64,000 nucleotides of DNA from Athripsodes cinereus (taxonomy: Eukaryota; Arthropoda; Insecta; Trichoptera; Leptoceridae): positions 3,720,001 through 3,784,000 of the forward strand of contig OX388306.1 of NCBI GenBank assembly GCA_947579605.1, written 5' to 3'. Every line of letters begins with the position of its first letter. Position 1 is the first letter of the stretch. A program made the position numbers and the translations under genes. The notes below the pieces were generated by a model. It ran no database searches. It saw only the letters and a list, made by a program, of their open reading frames with translations, and was not told the origin of the DNA. Positions 62,190-64,000 of this stretch are shown piece by piece.

Positions 62190-62580
62190 TAACCGACTAT
62201 GTTCCAAGGAGAAGTTAGGGGTTAAGGAAGAATCTGATTAAAACCTGTGTCAGGAACATTCTGATATATGGAGATGAGACAAAGACTATCGGCTAGAACT
62301 CAAGCGAACGGTTGGCTGCCTTCAAGATATGGTGCTACAGACACGTGCTGAAGATCCATTGGTCCAAATAAAGGGGTCTTGGCTTAAAAAGATTGACCGA
62401 AAACGATCAAACAAGATTGGCCACAATATCCGACACCCAAGACTGTTCATCACCATCGCGGAGGGTAACACCGAAGACAGAAATGGTTGAGATTGACCAA
62501 GAGACACCTAAATGGATCAAAATATGAGGAAGGACATGTACTGTGGCGCATACGTAGAATCAAAGAGACTAGCAAAAGTG
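62190..62580 (+). pseudogene. LINE RT C-terminal fragment, decayed (relative of 10093-10760)
   Basis: Plus-strand landmarks AACATTCTGATATATGGAGA, GAACGGTTGGCTGCCTTCAA, GATATGGTGCTACAGACAC, TTGGCCACAATATCCGACAC and CACCATCGCGGAGGGTAAC mirror the frame at 10093-10698 in opposite orientation. Several stops and deletions. Confidence 0.65.
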
Positions 62581-62584
62581 CATC

Positions 62585-63375
62585 TTTGTAAAAAAAATGG
62601 TAACAAAAAAGATGAAACCAAATTTAAACTTCAGCGAATTAGGGTCCGATATTTTGGATTTTTTTTTTTTTTTTTTTAATTTTGACACAAATACGTGAAA
62701 TATCTTAAATTTGGTACGGTTGGACACGGCAAAAAAAAATTTGAAAGTTTTAAAATCAATGGGTAACAATTAATTTTTTCATCAATAATTTTCGAATGTC
62801 AAAAATGTTAAATTCGCCTCATCTCTATTAGGTACGTAATCAACTGATGCTTTCAATAGAGAACCGAAGCGCTATATTCTACGTACTGATAAAGTGGGTA
62901 CTACTTGTCCAACACTATAAACATATAGATGCTCAGTTTATTTTGATAGAGTAGAACTGAATGCGTGATAGATTGCTAAGCTATAGGTAGAACTTTATAT
63001 TATTATAAAGTACCTATATTATTGTATGAGTTTTGGGTTCCTATTTAATTATGTACAAACTTACGTGCATTGATGGAACTTACAAGCCATTCAATAACTT
63101 TTGTTTTTTTTTTTTTTGAAATGATGACTTTCTTATTGTATTAGTTTTTCTAACAAAATTTCATATCGTTGCTCGTTTCTCCCTCTGAGTACCAACACCA
63201 ACGTTAATTGTGAAGTCCTGGAAGATTCTTTGTACGTAAGCTTATTATATGGAAGCTTCGACTAATAATGAGCATATTTCCTTTTGTTGTTTGTGCGTAA
63301 ATAATCATGCAATTTCTTGTACAAGGAAACTGATTCATTTTATTTATTATACCTCCGCTCTCAAAATCCTGACGT
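62585..63375. other. Non-coding stretch with poly(T)
   Basis: T runs at about 62660-62678 and 63104-63117. Nothing else recognised. Confidence 0.5.
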
Positions 63376-63379
63376 TTTC

Positions 63380-63560
63380 AAGTCCACCTAGTGTTAAAGG
63401 CAGGCGTTCGAGAAAATCTATTCCGCGCATCCTGATTGAATCAATTTTTTGTTGACACAGAGAGGACATCTAACAAATTTAGTGGGTTGGTGATTCGGCT
63501 GATCCACTAGCCCACTTACGGTTTATGTCGTGATGGTCTAGTACATAGTAGTAATAATAG
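63380..63560 (+). repeat. Family C repeat, short copy
   Basis: GTTAAAGGCAGGCGTTCGAG, TTGACACAGAGAGGACATC and GTCGTGATGGTCTAG in order. The end is CTAG here. Internally deleted compared with 15630. Confidence 0.55.
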
Positions 63561-63589
63561 ATGTCTGCATTTTGTTTGTAAAAAAATCT

Positions 63590-63754
63590 TTAGATCTAAG
63601 TTCATTTATGAAACTATGACATATACAACTCCTAAGATCTAAGTTCAATTATGATAAATTTTCTTAGATCTAAGTTCAATTATGAATGCAAAATTTTCTT
63701 AGATTTAAGGTGAATTATGTCGTTTACAATCACTTAGATCTAAGGTCAATTTTC
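63590..63754. repeat. Five-copy array around CTTAGATCTAAG
   Basis: TTTAGATCTAAGTTCATTTA (63590), CCTAAGATCTAAGTTCAATT (63631), CTTAGATCTAAGTTCAATTA (63663), CTTAGATTTAAGGTGAATTA (63698) and ACTTAGATCTAAGGTCAATT (63732). The 12-base core is a perfect palindrome in most copies. Spacing 32-41 bp with unrelated spacers. Not a simple tandem repeat. Confidence 0.75.
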
Positions 63755-63774
63755 AGGTGATTATTCGTTACATA

Positions 63775-64000
63775 TAAGTTCTTCTTCTTCTTTTGCTTCA
63801 GTAAGGACTATGTCCTGTGTTTATCGGAGCCTGTTCCTGGGAGGTGGATGTCCAGCTATCCCTCCATCGTTTAGGTGGTTTTCCTGGGGGTCTGTTTCCT
63901 GTCATGCGTTCATCTGCTGCTATTTTGACCACTCGATCTGAGCTCGCCCTCCCCACATGATCTCTCCAGAAACGTCTTCTTATTTTGCCCCATCGCACAA
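63775..64000 (-). pseudogene. LINE RT C-terminal fragment, cut by the window end
   Basis: On the minus strand: MRWGKIRRRFWRDHVGRASS, DRVVKIAADERMTGNRPPGK, PPKRWRDSWTS, then a short tail to a stop. The 'W-R-D-H-V-x-R, N-R-P-P-G-K-P-P-K-R-W' layout is that of LINE RT ends. It may continue past 64000. Confidence 0.65.

Overview
The window looks like an insect chromosome segment, most likely from a moth or butterfly. It is strongly AT-rich and gene-poor, with one spliced cuticle-protein gene and one coding exon of an ion channel. The rest is packed with 5'-truncated LINE ends, tRNA-derived SINEs, Helitrons, piggyBac-type elements and small foldback elements whose vocabulary is typical of Lepidoptera. 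The order assignment is inference from repeat style and gene families, not from a database match.

Host genes. A two-exon RR-1 larval/pupal cuticle protein gene lies on the minus strand (22794-24068) with a TATA box upstream. On the plus strand, 48606-48649 is the first coding exon of a Shaw-type (Kv3) voltage-gated potassium channel, ending at a phase-2 splice donor. A possible upstream untranslated exon ends at 47913. No further channel exon is recognisable, so the last 15 kb probably lies inside that gene's first coding intron. In that stretch sits a broken, intronless calexcitin / sarcoplasmic calcium-binding protein copy (49637-49978).

Mobile DNA. The centre (30239-35842) holds a full-length I-clade-like LINE with two open ORFs, a short poly(A) tail and a perfect 14-bp target-site duplication, so it is a young and possibly active insertion. 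It sits between two partial Helitron copies (28785-30080 and 36425-36643); a complete short Helitron lies at 56660-57337. A degenerate piggyBac element with TTAA ends is at 41376-42407, and a larger frameshifted, C-terminally truncated piggyBac transposase is at 60335-61682. At least six kinds of LINE tail, two tRNA-derived SINE families, one abundant unclassified repeat (family C here) and several inverted-repeat elements fill the rest.

Most interesting signal. Seven loci share a structured core, CTGANGA, then one unpaired base, a 4-6 bp stem whose sequence differs between copies, then GAAA. In the four foldback copies this is followed by R-NN-Y-U-H (purine, two bases, pyrimidine, U, then A, C or U). 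This matches a minimal hammerhead ribozyme of the type known from Penelope-like retroelements, except for the extra base after CTGANGA. Four copies sit at the tip of long foldbacks whose arms share only an ACTGTTT end motif. Also worth a look are a 584-bp inverted-repeat element with regularly spaced internal copies of its end motif (57995-58578) and a five-copy array around the palindrome CTTAGATCTAAG (63590-63754).
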